Positions 47,115-57,014 of a stretch of 64,000 nucleotides of DNA are shown here, in pieces. The translations under genes and the position numbers were made by a program. The notes below the pieces were generated by a model. It saw only the letters and a list, made by a program, of their open reading frames with translations, ran no database searches and had not been told where the DNA came from. Position 1 is the first letter of the stretch, and every line of letters starts with the position of its first letter. Origin of the DNA: Streptomyces cinereus (lineage in GTDB: Bacteria > Pseudomonadota > Gammaproteobacteria > Pseudomonadales > Moraxellaceae); NCBI GenBank assembly GCA_014647715.1, contig BMPS01000004.1, positions 62,001 to 126,000 of the forward strand, written 5' to 3'.

Positions 47115-49961
47115 TTAATGCGCCTCATCCCAGTTATCACCAATGCCCACTTCTACAACGAGCGGCACGGCAAAATCCACATCCCAGCCTTTTTCCTTAG
47201 CGGTTTTTGACAACACATCTTGCATGGCATTCTTGATAAGCTTAGCGATTTCATCGACTTTGTCTTCATCCGCTTCAAACACCAGCTCATCATGCACCTG
47301 TAGTAGCATTTTGGCATGGTCTTGGGGCAAGACCTCATTCACCGCAATCATCGCAAGCTTGATGATATCGGCAGCACTGCCTTGTAGTGGCGCATTAATC
47401 GCCGCACGTTCTGCCGCTTGGCGCACGCCGCGATTGGGGTGCTGCATATCGGGGGTAAATAGCTTACGCCCCAAAATCGTGGTGATATAACCTTGGTTTT
47501 GGGCAGCCGTGCGGGTGGCTTGCATATAGGCACGCACCGTAGGGTAGCGGGCGAAGTATAGCTTGATATAGTCTTGCGCTTGCTGGCGAGTAAAGCCCAA
47601 CTGCTTGGCAAGCCCAAACTCACTCATGCCATAGAGTAGCCCAAAGTTGACCGCTTTGGCTTGGCGACGTTCTTCGCTCGTCACATCATCAAACGTCTTG
47701 CCCAAAATCTCAGCGGCGGTGGCGCGGTGAATATCATGCCCTTCCTGAAACGCGCGAATCAGCACAGGGTCATTGGCAAAGTGTGCCATCAGCCGAAGCT
47801 CAATTTGCGAATAGTCTGCCGATAGCACTTTGCGACCTTTAGGGGCAATAAACGCGCCACGAATGAGCCGCCCAGTATCGGTGCGAATCGGGATATTTTG
47901 CAAATTCGGCTCAGTCGATGACAACCGTCCTGTGGTCGTCAACGCTTGATGATAACTGGTATGCACACGGTCGTTGCTGTCTGCCACGTTTGCCAAGGCA
48001 TCTGTGTAGGTGCTTTTAAGCTTGGACAGACTGCGATGCTCAAGCACGGTTTCAATTAGCGGATGGTCGATGGTGGCAAGCACCGCTTCACTGGTGGAGT
48101 ATTGCCCAGTTTTGGTTTTTTTACCGCCTGTAATGCCTAAGCGGTCAAACAGCACTTCACCCAACTGCTTGGGACTGGCAAGGTTAAAGGTTTCGCCCGC
48201 TTGCTCAAAGGCGACTTTTTCAAGTGCTTGGATTTTTTCATCAAAGCGCGCGGATAGTTCCCCCAAAAACGCTTTATTGAGCAAAATCCCATCATGCTCC
48301 ATTTGGCACAGGATTTGGGCAACGGGGATTTCTAGTTCATGCAGTAGCTTGGCGTTGTTGGGTTCGGCTTTGAGTTTTTCGCTAAACAGTTCAAATAGCT
48401 GATAGGTGATATCGGCGTCTTCACAGGCGTAGTCACTTGCCACGGTTAAAGGGACTTTGTCAAAGGTGATTTGCTTGGCGCCTTTGCCTGCCACATCTTC
48501 AAAAGTGATGGTTTGGGTGTGTAGATAGTGGCGCGCCAAGTCGTCCATACCATGGCGAGTGGCAACAGCATTAATCACATAGCTGGCAAGCATGGTGTCC
48601 ATTGCCCAGTTGCTCGGCTCGTTGATTAAGTCGATATCATAATTTGCCAAAATATGCGCGTCGTATTTTAAATGCTGACCGATTTTGCCGATTTGTGGAT
48701 TTTGCAAAATCGGTTTTAACTGGGTTAAAACATCGTTGCGGGCAAGTTGTTCAATCCGATTGCCCATCTCATCAACGTGGGCAACAGGCACATAATAGGC
48801 TTCATGCGATTGCAGCGCAAACGACAAGCCAACCAGCTTGGCATGTTGCCAATTCACATCGGTGGTTTCGGTATCAATGACAAAATGCTTTGATGCACCA
48901 AGGCGCTGGATTAACGTATCAAAATCGGCTTGGCTGGTGATAGTGCGCCACTGCTTGTTGGCAGTATTTTTGCTATCTTGGCTAGTTTTAATCGCTTCAA
49001 CCACAGCATTTTGAGCAGACTCAGCGGCTTTGAAATTGCCGTTATTTGATGGGTGAAAAGGATGATTGAGCGACGCGATTTCACTTTTAAATTCCAGTTC
49101 GGTAAAAATTGCGCGTTTTTCTTCTATGTTAAAACTTGGGTCAGTCGGTAATCGCAACGTCTCCCAGTCAGGCACGATATCAAGGTCGGTGATAATGGTC
49201 GCCAAGCGTTTATCCAGCGCAATGCTGTCGGTGCTTTGCAAAAAGGTTTGTTGTTGCTTGCCTTTTAACTGGTCGACATTGGCAAGGATATTGTCAATGC
49301 TGTCGTATTGCTCAAGCAGTTTTTGCGCGGTTTTTGCGCCGATGCCTGCGACACCCTTGATACCATCTGATGCGTCGCCCATGAGGGTGAGATAGTCGAT
49401 GATTTGACGGGGCTCGACGCCAAATTTTTCTTTGACCCCTGCGATGTCATAGCGTTTGTCATCAAAGCTGTTTTCCACGATGACACAGGGATTGACCAGT
49501 TGGCACATGTCTTTGTCGCCTGTGGAGATGATGACATGATGACCTTCTAAGCAAGCACGGTGGGCAAGTGTGCCGATGATGTCGTCAGCTTCTACGCCTT
49601 CAATCGCGAGGAGTGGTATGCCCATCGCTTGTATCATCTTGTGAATGTAAGGGATTTGCTCGGCAAGTTCGGCGGGCATTTCTGGGCGGTCGCCCTTATA
49701 AATAGGGGAAAGCTTGTGGCGAAAGGTTGGCGCTTTGGTATCAAACGCCACCGCCATGTGGGTTGGGCGGTATTTTTCCATCAGTTTTTTGAGGGCGTTG
49801 AGCGTGCCGCGGATGGAATTGGTGTGCAAGCCTTGGGTGGTTTGCATGGTGACAGGCAAGGCGTGAAAATTGCGGAACATATAATACGAGCCGTCCACCA
49901 AGATAAACGGCGGCTTATCGGTGTTGATGTGATCGGTATCAAGTAGGGCAGTTGCAGTCAT
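47115..49961 (-). CDS. polA: DNA polymerase I
   Basis: A 948-residue polymerase with three domains: 5'-3' nuclease (DGSYYMFRNFHALP, GDKDMCQLV), 3'-5' exonuclease with intact DTET and YACEDAD motifs so proofreading is likely, and polymerase (DYSQIELRLMAH, RRQAKAVNFGLLYG, VHDELVFEA). The ATG is at 49961; the 31 extra residues of the open frame upstream are encoded by 18-base tandem repeats and are not part of the protein. Confidence 0.96.
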   Translation of the reverse strand: MTATALLDTDHINTDKPPFILVDGSYYMFRNFHALPVTMQTTQGLHTNSIRGTLNALKKLMEKYRPTHMAVAFDTKAPTFRHKLSPIYKGDRPEMPAELAEQIPYIHKMIQAMGIPLLAIEGVEADDIIGTLAHRACLEGHHVIISTGDKDMCQLVNPCVIVENSFDDKRYDIAGVKEKFGVEPRQIIDYLTLMGDASDGIKGVAGIGAKTAQKLLEQYDSIDNILANVDQLKGKQQQTFLQSTDSIALDKRLATIITDLDIVPDWETLRLPTDPSFNIEEKRAIFTELEFKSEIASLNHPFHPSNNGNFKAAESAQNAVVEAIKTSQDSKNTANKQWRTITSQADFDTLIQRLGASKHFVIDTETTDVNWQHAKLVGLSFALQSHEAYYVPVAHVDEMGNRIEQLARNDVLTQLKPILQNPQIGKIGQHLKYDAHILANYDIDLINEPSNWAMDTMLASYVINAVATRHGMDDLARHYLHTQTITFEDVAGKGAKQITFDKVPLTVASDYACEDADITYQLFELFSEKLKAEPNNAKLLHELEIPVAQILCQMEHDGILLNKAFLGELSARFDEKIQALEKVAFEQAGETFNLASPKQLGEVLFDRLGITGGKKTKTGQYSTSEAVLATIDHPLIETVLEHRSLSKLKSTYTDALANVADSNDRVHTSYHQALTTTGRLSSTEPNLQNIPIRTDTGRLIRGAFIAPKGRKVLSADYSQIELRLMAHFANDPVLIRAFQEGHDIHRATAAEILGKTFDDVTSEERRQAKAVNFGLLYGMSEFGLAKQLGFTRQQAQDYIKLYFARYPTVRAYMQATRTAAQNQGYITTILGRKLFTPDMQHPNRGVRQAAERAAINAPLQGSAADIIKLAMIAVNEVLPQDHAKMLLQVHDELVFEADEDKVDEIAKLIKNAMQDVLSKTAKEKGWDVDFAVPLVVEVGIGDNWDEAH

Positions 49962-49985
49962 AGGATTACTTATCTTTATGTTGTT

Positions 49986-50064
49986 AAAATATGGTGTCAA
50001 AATATAGGACAGTATCAAAATATAGGACAGTATCAAAATATAAGACAGTGTCAAAATACAGGAA
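49986..50064. repeat. 18-base tandem repeat in the polA leader
   Basis: Units aaaatataggacagtatc occur at 49999-50016 and 50017-50034, a near copy at 50035-50052, with partial units on both sides. It begins 25 bases upstream of the polA start, so it lies in the promoter or leader. Confidence 0.88.
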
Positions 50065-50332
50065 AAATTTTATATTATCCGCGTATTATACTGGCTTTTT
50101 GCGGCTAATCGTTAAGCATTTCAAACTCATTCATTGGCAAAGGTGGATAGATTTTGGCGGATGCAAATCGGGTGTATGCTAAGCGCGTGCGAAGTTTGGC
50201 GGGTTGTCATGGCGGCAACTTTGCAAAAATTCCACCAATAGCCGATAGCCAATGTGCTACAATTTTTTAGCAATTTTAGGCATTTTACCAATTTTTAGGC
50301 ACAACCAACTTTTAAGCACGAAAGGGAACTTT

Positions 50333-51148
50333 ATGGGCAATACCTATTACACACTGCTTGACCGCACCACGACCGATGATATCACCACATCAAACTACCG
50401 CTGCAATATCCACTGCCAAGGCGCATGGAATGACAACGAACAACACATGGCGGCAGCGACAGGACTGTTGGCTTACGAGCTTGAACAATTCAAACCGCGC
50501 AGTGATATGCGTATCGGGCGCATCAGTCTGGATATTTTTGGGCTGATTCATTTTGGCGATTTTAGCGTGACCACCCACATCATCCGCCCGGGTCGCACTA
50601 TCGAACTGGTCGAAACCACCATGGCAGCCAATGGCAAAACCTGTATCGTTGCCCGCGCATGGCGTATGCAAACCAGCGATACATCAGAGATTGCGGGGCT
50701 GGAAGATGAGCGAATCGGTCATCCAGAAAGCTACCCGAACTGGGACGGCATGAAGCATTGGGGCGGCGGCTATATCGACAGTATTTATCTCAAAGCCGAC
50801 CCCGACAACCGCCAAGGTGATGGTATCGTGTGGATCAATACCGATATCGACATGGTCGAAGAAAACGGCGAAGCAAAGCCCACCTCCGACTTTGTGCATT
50901 TGATGGGTATGGTCGATACCGCTAATGGCGTTGTACCGCGTATTCACCAACCCAATACCATTGAATGGTTTTTCCCCAACCTAGATTTGCAAATCCATCT
51001 GCATCGTATGCCTGTTGGGCGTTGGTTGGGACTTGAGACCGTGCAACAATTTGGGGGCGATGGCGTGGGTCTGACCAGTAGCGTGCTACATGACGCACAC
51101 GGCGCATTTGGTCGTAGCGAGCAAATTTTAACCATTCGAAAAGCCTAA
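50333..51148 (+). CDS. Acyl-CoA thioesterase-like (hotdog fold) protein
   Basis: A 271-residue protein resembling TesB-like tandem-hotdog thioesterases (4HBT_3 type). Typical segments are QGAWNDNEQHMAAATGLLAYELEQF, RISLDIFGLIHFGDF with the acyl-pocket pattern, and GGDGVGLTSSVLHDAHGAFGRSEQIL near the C-terminus, the family's conserved end. The ATG at 50333 has an aaaggga ribosome site; earlier frame residues are not family-like. It precedes a methyltransferase gene by 22 bases and they may form an operon. Substrate unknown. Confidence 0.72.
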   Translation: MGNTYYTLLDRTTTDDITTSNYRCNIHCQGAWNDNEQHMAAATGLLAYELEQFKPRSDMRIGRISLDIFGLIHFGDFSVTTHIIRPGRTIELVETTMAANGKTCIVARAWRMQTSDTSEIAGLEDERIGHPESYPNWDGMKHWGGGYIDSIYLKADPDNRQGDGIVWINTDIDMVEENGEAKPTSDFVHLMGMVDTANGVVPRIHQPNTIEWFFPNLDLQIHLHRMPVGRWLGLETVQQFGGDGVGLTSSVLHDAHGAFGRSEQILTIRKA

Positions 51149-51170
51149 AAAACTATCAGGAGCAGCAATC

Positions 51171-51824
51171 ATGGAAGATAACAACAGACTAACTGAATAC
51201 TCGGTCAACGACGCCGAATTTTGGCAAAAACGCTATGACGATGGCTATACTGGGTGGGACATCGGTAAAGTTTCGCCACCCCTGCAAGCCTATATCGAGC
51301 ATTTACTCGACAGCGGGGTGAGTAAATCGGTACAGATTTTAATCCCTGGGGCGGGCAATGCTTACGAGGCAGGCTATCTTCATGAACAAGGTTTTAGCCA
51401 TGTTTATGTGGTGGATTTTGCCAAGCTGCCTTTGGATAATTTTGCCAAGCGTTATCCCAGTTTTCCCAAAGCGCACCTGCTACAAGCGGATTTTTTTGGC
51501 TTAGACCCTGCGCAGTATCAGTTTGATTATATTATTGAGCAGACGTTTTTTTGCGCGATTGACCCCAGTAGACGTAGCGATTATGCCAAGCAAATGCAAA
51601 AGCTCCTCAAACCTACGGGTAAATTGGTGGGCTTGTTGCTAGATAAGCATTTTGAAAGCAATCCACCGTTTGGTGGCGATAAGCAAGAATATGAAACATT
51701 ATTTCAGCAGTTTTTCACCATTGATAAACTGGCGCCTTGCTATAATTCAATTAAGCCCAGACAGGGTAGCGAATTATTTTTTATCCTGAGTCAAAAGAAA
51801 GTACAGGACGCAGGTATCCCCTAA
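51171..51824 (+). CDS. TPMT-family SAM-dependent methyltransferase
   Basis: A 217-residue methyltransferase of the thiopurine methyltransferase family. FWQKRYDDGYTGWDIGKVSPP at the N-terminus, the SAM motif LIPGAGNAYEAGYL, and the later EQTFFCAIDPSRR are all family-specific. Bacterial relatives methylate tellurite or selenium compounds, but others act on unidentified substrates; I assign none. A tcaggagc ribosome site lies upstream. The protein carries one Cys and no membrane segment. Confidence 0.85.
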   Translation: MEDNNRLTEYSVNDAEFWQKRYDDGYTGWDIGKVSPPLQAYIEHLLDSGVSKSVQILIPGAGNAYEAGYLHEQGFSHVYVVDFAKLPLDNFAKRYPSFPKAHLLQADFFGLDPAQYQFDYIIEQTFFCAIDPSRRSDYAKQMQKLLKPTGKLVGLLLDKHFESNPPFGGDKQEYETLFQQFFTIDKLAPCYNSIKPRQGSELFFILSQKKVQDAGIP

Positions 51825-52109
51825 GCGTTAAACTACTAATCGTTAAACTACTACTCATTACCTTACCATTTCTTTGACGATGAAGCAGGTGGGAAAGAAG
51901 CAGTGTTTTGAATCGCGGGAAATTAATGGCTTTGAGCGCATCCTGACCTCAGTACGCGCCACTGCCCAAGAAAATCCGCAGCTAGTGGCATGGTGCTGAT
52001 GATAAAAAAATCTGCCAAGACATAATGAATTAAATTTTTAATATTATGCCAATAATCTATATTGGCTTTTCAGCTTTTCAGCTTTTCAGCTTTTCAGCTT
52101 TTCAGTCTT
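51825..52109. other. Gap after the methyltransferase with a possible gene remnant
   Basis: The 285-base gap contains no full gene. Bases 51880-51999 read as a 39-codon open frame (MKQVGKKQCFESREI start) with more GC-rich codon choice than its surroundings, perhaps a relic. The right end is an 8-base tandem repeat. Confidence 0.35.
52065..52104. repeat. Five copies of the octamer gcttttca
   Basis: Five perfect tandem copies sit directly before the stop of the glutaredoxin-like gene on the minus strand, followed by a changed copy. Copy number could vary between strains. Confidence 0.85.
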
Positions 52110-52397
52110 TTACGTCAACGCCATAATATCCATGATGGAAAAAGGATAATATAACGTCTTGGTAGCGGTGACTAGCACAGGTATTTTATCAGCAATTTTC
52201 AGCATCTCTTGTTCTGGTAACTCGGCAATATCAATCGACTGCCAGCGTATATCGGCAACGGCTTGTGCTTGCAGCAATAAGCTTTCAGCGATTTCACACA
52301 GATGACAGCCCACTGTGCCATATAATCGCCAAGTAGTTGGGTTAGCCATAATTTTATCGTGCGGATTTGTGATGTTTTGGGCGTCGAAGTCGGACAT
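52110..52397 (-). CDS. Glutaredoxin-like (DUF836) protein
   Basis: A 95-residue thioredoxin-fold protein. The redox motif is CHLC (Cys 31, Cys 34) after a YGTVG strand, and the second half has WQSIDIAELPEQEMLKIADKIPVLVTATKTLYYPFS, with the cis-Pro in KIPVL. This matches the DUF836/glutaredoxin-like family. I take the ATG at 52397, which has a taaggc ribosome site; ATG 52349 (MANPTTWRLYG) would also produce a complete domain. Function in the cell is unknown. Confidence 0.78.
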   Translation of the reverse strand: MSDFDAQNITNPHDKIMANPTTWRLYGTVGCHLCEIAESLLLQAQAVADIRWQSIDIAELPEQEMLKIADKIPVLVTATKTLYYPFSIMDIMALT

Positions 52398-52490
52398 ATT
52401 CTGCCTTAGCATATAGCCAAAAATGCCATAATACGTTATATTTTTAGCTTAAGCCATCGCTGCTTTTGCCCGCGCCGCTAGGAATACATC

Positions 52491-53273
52491 GTGCCTAAAT
52501 CCAAACCAACTACCAAAAAAACTGCTACCAAAATGTCGTTAAAGCCCAAACCTGTCAATACAGCTTTACCACCCACCAACCGCGGTATCGGGTTTGGCGG
52601 CTGGTTCAAGCGTATTTTGCTCATAGTCATTGCCTGCTTTGTTGCGTTTCATGTAATAGTTGCAGCCTTATTGGTTGTCTGGAAAACCCAGCCTATCAAT
52701 AACAGTATGTTCATGATACTGTATCGGTTGGGCAATTTTGCCCCTGTCAGTCAGACCTGGGTGGATGATAATCAAATTTCGGTGAATGTAAAACGGGCGG
52801 CGATTGCCAGCGAAGATGCCAACTTTGTCAATCATGCTGGTTTTGATGTGCAAGGCATTGAGAATGCGATTAAGAAAAATGAAAAAGCGGGGGCTATCAG
52901 CGCGGGCGGCTCAACCATTAGCCAACAGCTTGCCAAGAATTTATTTTTATACCCCAACCGCTCGTATTTTCGCAAAGGTGAAGAAGCGTTAATTACCTTG
53001 ATGATTGAAAATATGTGGACCAAAGAGCGGATTTTGCTTGCTTATCTCAATGTCGCAGAGTTTGGCAAAGGCGTCTATGGCATTGAAGCAGCCGCTCAGC
53101 ACTACTACCATAAGTCGGCAGCGCATTTGACCAAGCGACAAGCGGCGTCTTTGATTGCCATGTTACCTAATCCCAAATATTTTGAAGACCACCGTAACGA
53201 CCGCCGCCTGCTTAACAAAACCCAAATTATTCTACGGCGCATGGGGGCGGCAGATTTGCCCGACACGGAATAG
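52491..53273 (+). CDS. mtgA: Monofunctional peptidoglycan transglycosylase
   Basis: A 260-residue family 51 glycosyltransferase that polymerises lipid II into glycan. After a basic Pro/Lys/Thr-rich cytoplasmic tail and a membrane helix (about 42-64), the domain has AAIASEDANFVNHAGFD with the catalytic Glu, GGSTISQQLAKN, KGEEALITLMIE, WTKERILLAYLNVAEFGKGVYGIEAAA. There is no transpeptidase domain, so it is the monofunctional type. A GTG start is used, eight bases after ctagga. ppk1 follows. Confidence 0.93.
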   Translation: MPKSKPTTKKTATKMSLKPKPVNTALPPTNRGIGFGGWFKRILLIVIACFVAFHVIVAALLVVWKTQPINNSMFMILYRLGNFAPVSQTWVDDNQISVNVKRAAIASEDANFVNHAGFDVQGIENAIKKNEKAGAISAGGSTISQQLAKNLFLYPNRSYFRKGEEALITLMIENMWTKERILLAYLNVAEFGKGVYGIEAAAQHYYHKSAAHLTKRQAASLIAMLPNPKYFEDHRNDRRLLNKTQIILRRMGAADLPDTE

Positions 53274-53360
53274 TCAAGAAACTCATGTATCATTACACGC
53301 TTATCATTACATTGTTAACTTTACACTGTTAAAAATGCTTGACCATAAAAGGACTGTGCT

Positions 53361-55559
53361 ATGCCAAACACTGCCAAACAAGACCAAACTAGCGAAGAGT
53401 ATGAACCACAAATCAATCCGATGCTAGGATTTAACAGCATTTGCTACCCAAACGTGTTTGAATACCAACAAAACGATAATGAGCTGTATTTTAATCGTGA
53501 ATTGTCACTGTTACAGTTTCATCAGCGGGTACTCGCCCAAGCCACCAATCCCCGCCATCCACTACTTGAACGACTGTTTTTCTTGATTATTTTTTCATCC
53601 AATTTAGATGAATTCTTTGAAATCCGTGTCGCAGGCTTGATGCAAAAAGTACAAATGGGCGATGTGGTGAGCAGTATCGATGGTATGCGTCCCAGTAAGG
53701 TTTTGTCATATATCTCTGAAATCGCCCATCATGCGGTGGATAAGCAATACCGTATTTTAAATGATGAAATTCTGCCTGCACTGGCGGAGCAAGACATTCG
53801 CTACCTAAAACGTGATGAATTGACCCAAGAGCAAGCCGCCTGGGTAAAAAAATACTTTGCTGAGCAAGTCGCGCCCGTGCTGACGCCAATTAGTATTGAC
53901 CCTGCGCATCCTTTTCCTAGATTGGTCAATAAAAGCTTGAATTTTATGGTGGGCTTAGAGGGCAAAGATGGCTTTGGTCGCGATATTAACATGGCAATTG
54001 TCCCTGCACCTCGAAGCTTACCGCGGGTTATTCGCTTACCCAATGAACTGACAGGCGGTAAAGAACATCACATCATGCTCACCGCAGTGATTCACGGGCA
54101 TATCGAAGACTTGTTCCCTGGCATGACGGTCACTGGCTGCCACCAATTTCGTTTGACGCGTAACGCCGATTTAGATTTATCCGATGATGTCGAAGACTTG
54201 GCGAAAGCGTTGGAAGGTGAATTGGAAAACCGTCGATTTGGTGCCAAAGTGCGCTTAGAAGTGACCACCTATTGCCCACAGCCGATGGTGGATTATCTAC
54301 TTGATGAGTTTGGTTTAAGCCAAGAGCAACTATACCGTGTCAATGGTCCTGTCAATCTGACGCGTTTGTTGTTTGATTTTAAAATCCCAAATTTGCGTTA
54401 TCAGCCGTTTAATCATGCCATTCCCAAAGCGTTTCGCCGTGATAGCTTGGACAAAAATGAAAACGTGTTCCATGTCATTCGTAAGCAAGATGTATTGGTG
54501 CATCATCCGTTTCATTCGTTTTCACCCGTGGTCAATATTTTGCGCCAAGCCGCCAATGACCCGCATGTATTAGCCATCAAACAAACCCTTTATCGCTCGG
54601 GGACAAATTCTGAAATTGTCCAAGCGCTGGCCGAAGCTGCGCGTAAAGGCAAAGAAGTCACTGCGGTGATTGAGCTGCGTGCGCGCTTTGATGAAAAATC
54701 CAACATTGAAGTAGCAAACTTTCTGCAGCAGGCTGGGGCAGTGGTGGTGTATGGCATCGTAGGCTACAAGACCCACGCCAAGCTGATGATGATTGTGCGC
54801 CGTGAGGAAGATAAAATCCGCCGCTATGTGCATTTGGGCACAGGCAACTACCATGCGGGCAATGCCAAAGCTTATACAGACTACGGTCTATTTACCGCCA
54901 ATGAAGCAATCACCGAAGATGTGCATAAAATCTTTAACGAACTCACGGGCATGGGCAAGCCAGCCAAAGTGCAAAAACTACTGCATGCCCCCTTCACCTT
55001 ACATGACAGACTCATGGGCTTTATTGACAACGAAATTGCCCATGCCAAAGCAGGCAAAGAGGCGCACATCATCATCAAGGTCAATGCGATGACCGAAAAA
55101 TTACTGATTGACAAGCTATATGAAGCATCGCAAGCAGGCGTTAAAGTCAATCTGATTATTCGTTCAATGTGTTGTATTCGTCCGCAATTACCCGGCATAT
55201 CCGACAACATCACCGTGCGCTCTATCGTCGGGCGTTTTTTGGAGCATACCCGCGTGTATTATTTTGCCAATGGCCATCAAAATCCCAATGCTAATGGCAA
55301 ACGCACCCACCGTTTATATTGCGCCAGTGCAGACTGGATGGATCGCAATTTATTTAGCCGTGTTGAAGTGGCTTTCCCTATTGAAGACCCCGTCGTCTTC
55401 AAACGCATTATGGAAGATTTGCACAATTACCTCAAAGACAATGTCAATGCATGGGAGCTTGATGCCAAAGGCACATGGCGAGCGATTACCCCTGGTGAAG
55501 GTGAAGCAGCGTTTTCGGCACAAGATTATTTATTAGCCAAAATCACCAGAAAAAGCTAA
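53361..55559 (+). CDS. ppk1: Polyphosphate kinase 1
   Basis: A 732-residue enzyme that reversibly makes polyphosphate from ATP. It begins with the head-domain motif [18 protein letters not shown], has [18 protein letters not shown]-type core, the phosphorylated His in [14 protein letters not shown], and the late [18 protein letters not shown] and [18 protein letters not shown] motifs. Length is typical. It is 87 bases after mtgA, and the ribosome site is aaagga. Polyphosphate supports stress survival; no ppx follows. Confidence 0.96.
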   Translation: MPNTAKQDQTSEEYEPQINPMLGFNSICYPNVFEYQQNDNELYFNRELSLLQFHQRVLAQATNPRHPLLERLFFLIIFSSNLDEFFEIRVAGLMQKVQMGDVVSSIDGMRPSKVLSYISEIAHHAVDKQYRILNDEILPALAEQDIRYLKRDELTQEQAAWVKKYFAEQVAPVLTPISIDPAHPFPRLVNKSLNFMVGLEGKDGFGRDINMAIVPAPRSLPRVIRLPNELTGGKEHHIMLTAVIHGHIEDLFPGMTVTGCHQFRLTRNADLDLSDDVEDLAKALEGELENRRFGAKVRLEVTTYCPQPMVDYLLDEFGLSQEQLYRVNGPVNLTRLLFDFKIPNLRYQPFNHAIPKAFRRDSLDKNENVFHVIRKQDVLVHHPFHSFSPVVNILRQAANDPHVLAIKQTLYRSGTNSEIVQALAEAARKGKEVTAVIELRARFDEKSNIEVANFLQQAGAVVVYGIVGYKTHAKLMMIVRREEDKIRRYVHLGTGNYHAGNAKAYTDYGLFTANEAITEDVHKIFNELTGMGKPAKVQKLLHAPFTLHDRLMGFIDNEIAHAKAGKEAHIIIKVNAMTEKLLIDKLYEASQAGVKVNLIIRSMCCIRPQLPGISDNITVRSIVGRFLEHTRVYYFANGHQNPNANGKRTHRLYCASADWMDRNLFSRVEVAFPIEDPVVFKRIMEDLHNYLKDNVNAWELDAKGTWRAITPGEGEAAFSAQDYLLAKITRKS

Positions 55560-55587
55560 TTTTGCTAGTCATAGGTTTTGAGTCAAT

Positions 55588-55623
55588 TACACCGCTATCT
55601 ACAGAAGATGGCGGTTTTTTTGT
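55588..55623 (+). terminator. Terminator after ppk1
   Basis: accgc..atct and agat.ggcggt pair around acag, followed by T7. A spurious 88-codon frame runs through it. Confidence 0.75.
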
Positions 55624-55911
55624 TGATGAATGCGCTGATTTACACCCAGCGTTCAAAATTTACCGAATAGTAATAAATCTGCCAAAATTTCACACAGCTA
55701 AACACTTATCACATAGTGATAACAGCTTGTTACGCGAATACTTATCACAAACTGGCTTTATTTGCTACTATCAAACTTATAAAAGCAAAAGTGTGAAAGC
55801 GATTGAATTGGCTATTTTTTTTACATAAATTTAATCGCGCTCTATTTAGAAGTCTTTGATTAAAATCTTTGACTTGAATTGATACTAATAAAAAACATAA
55901 GGAAAATTACC

Positions 55912-56091
55912 ATGACACACAATCAATCAAGCAACCAAACCGAGCTTCAAAAAGCCACAGAAAATGTAGATCCTAGTCAATTATCAGAAAACTTGGATAA
56001 ACAAAATAGCGTGAAAGGTGAGCCACAAGACTTAGACATAAGTGAAAATACCCCGTTTATTGACGAGTCATTGCGTACCGACAACCGCTAG
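55912..56091 (+). CDS. Small acidic, probably disordered protein 1
   Basis: A 59-residue, very polar protein with no hydrophobic core (composition dominated by Asn, Gln, Asp, Glu, Ser, Thr). It ends in ENTPFIDESLRTDNR. The ATG has an excellent aaggaa ribosome site, which supports real expression. It is the first of three similar genes on the same strand. No family is recognised; likely a stress or structural small protein, but this is a guess. Confidence 0.6.
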   Translation: MTHNQSSNQTELQKATENVDPSQLSENLDKQNSVKGEPQDLDISENTPFIDESLRTDNR

Positions 56092-56217
56092 AATTTTAAT
56101 TGTTAAATTTTTGAATACTAAGCTTTTAGTCATTAAATTTTGATTGACTAATTTATACAGCTCAACCTATAAAAATAATAACTTATTGAGCGATAACAAT
56201 TAATTAAAGGAATAAAA

Positions 56218-56580
56218 ATGCAAAATCAAAATCAAAATCAAAATAATGTAGAAATTGTAGACCCAAAAACGGGTGATGCTGTGACCCCGCAGGCCGTTAT
56301 AGTAGAAGACAGTGTCACCCACCAATCGGGTGATGGGCTGACCACAGGCATGTCACCCACAATGGAAACGCCTGATATTTTTGATAATACCCCACAAGCG
56401 GCGGTAAAAGTCCAATCCGCAGAAGACGTGGCGAATGGCGAATTATCGGATGAAAATGTGGCACGTATTTCTGAGGAAAAGGCGCAGAAACTACAGCAAA
56501 CTGCCCAAGCCAATCTCAATGCAGAAAATTCACTGCATACATTATCAGACGGTAGTGTAGATATCGACCGAGATCAGTAA
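56218..56580 (+). CDS. Small acidic, probably disordered protein 2
   Basis: A 120-residue hydrophilic protein beginning with a Gln-Asn alternation (MQNQNQNQNNVEIV). It contains short charged helices (AEDVANGELSDENVARISEEKAQKL) and no Cys or Trp. A good aaagga ribosome site precedes it. Its FDNTPQAA segment loosely echoes ENTPFID in the gene before. Function unknown; the composition points to an intrinsically disordered protein. Confidence 0.62.
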   Translation: MQNQNQNQNNVEIVDPKTGDAVTPQAVIVEDSVTHQSGDGLTTGMSPTMETPDIFDNTPQAAVKVQSAEDVANGELSDENVARISEEKAQKLQQTAQANLNAENSLHTLSDGSVDIDRDQ

Positions 56581-56643
56581 TTTTCGATATCACTAAGTTA
56601 AGTTTAAGCATTTTATTGGGTTGATACCTAAAAAGGAATGACC

Positions 56644-56898
56644 ATGAATTTACCAGAAGCACAAACCAAACACGTTAATTTAGGCGATAAGTCTGCCGAA
56701 TTTGTCGATCGTCGTGACCAACCGGGACAAGCGTTCGATGATAATGTTAATGAACATACCATTGGCGGGGACGCGGCTGGTAATGAACAGCTAAAAAGCG
56801 ACACCATTAATGAGCGCAATCTCTATACTACCCCAGAAAATGCCCAAAAACGCACTATAAATCCTGATGGCTCTATTCCAAGCGTTGGTAGTGAGTGA
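56644..56898 (+). CDS. Small acidic, probably disordered protein 3
   Basis: An 84-residue hydrophilic protein (KHVNLGDKSAEFVDRRDQPG, then repeated Asn/Asp/Gly segments and a Pro-Ser tail). I start at ATG 56644, six bases after aaagga; the in-frame ATG at 56638 is too close to that site. It follows its two neighbours on the same strand with short gaps and is closed by a strong terminator. Function unknown. Confidence 0.62.
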   Translation: MNLPEAQTKHVNLGDKSAEFVDRRDQPGQAFDDNVNEHTIGGDAAGNEQLKSDTINERNLYTTPENAQKRTINPDGSIPSVGSE

Positions 56899-56938
56899 CA
56901 GTAAGTGGCAGTGAGTCAGTTTAAGGATTAAATTGTAA

Positions 56939-56978
56939 TAGCTAACCATCCACCCCATTTGATGGTTAGCTTTTTTTA
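56939..56978. terminator. Terminator between the small-protein cluster and miaE
   Basis: gctaaccatc and gatggttagc pair perfectly around caccccattt, followed by T7 on the plus strand. Confidence 0.87.
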
Positions 56979-57014
56979 TCCTTACAGTCTATGAAAATCT
57001 CACGCAATCCAACC

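Noticed and set aside
49560-49946. 128-codon plus-strand frame inside polA
   Set aside because: Shadow of the 5' nuclease domain of polA.
49962-50054. Extension of PolA by 31 residues
   Set aside because: The extra residues are encoded by the 18-base tandem repeats and are hydrophobic (repeated SYILIL), unlike any polymerase N-terminus; the ATG at 49961 starts the family sequence.
55562-55828. 88-codon open frame after ppk1
   Set aside because: It begins right at the ppk1 stop, runs through the ppk1 terminator hairpin and has no family-like sequence or ribosome site.
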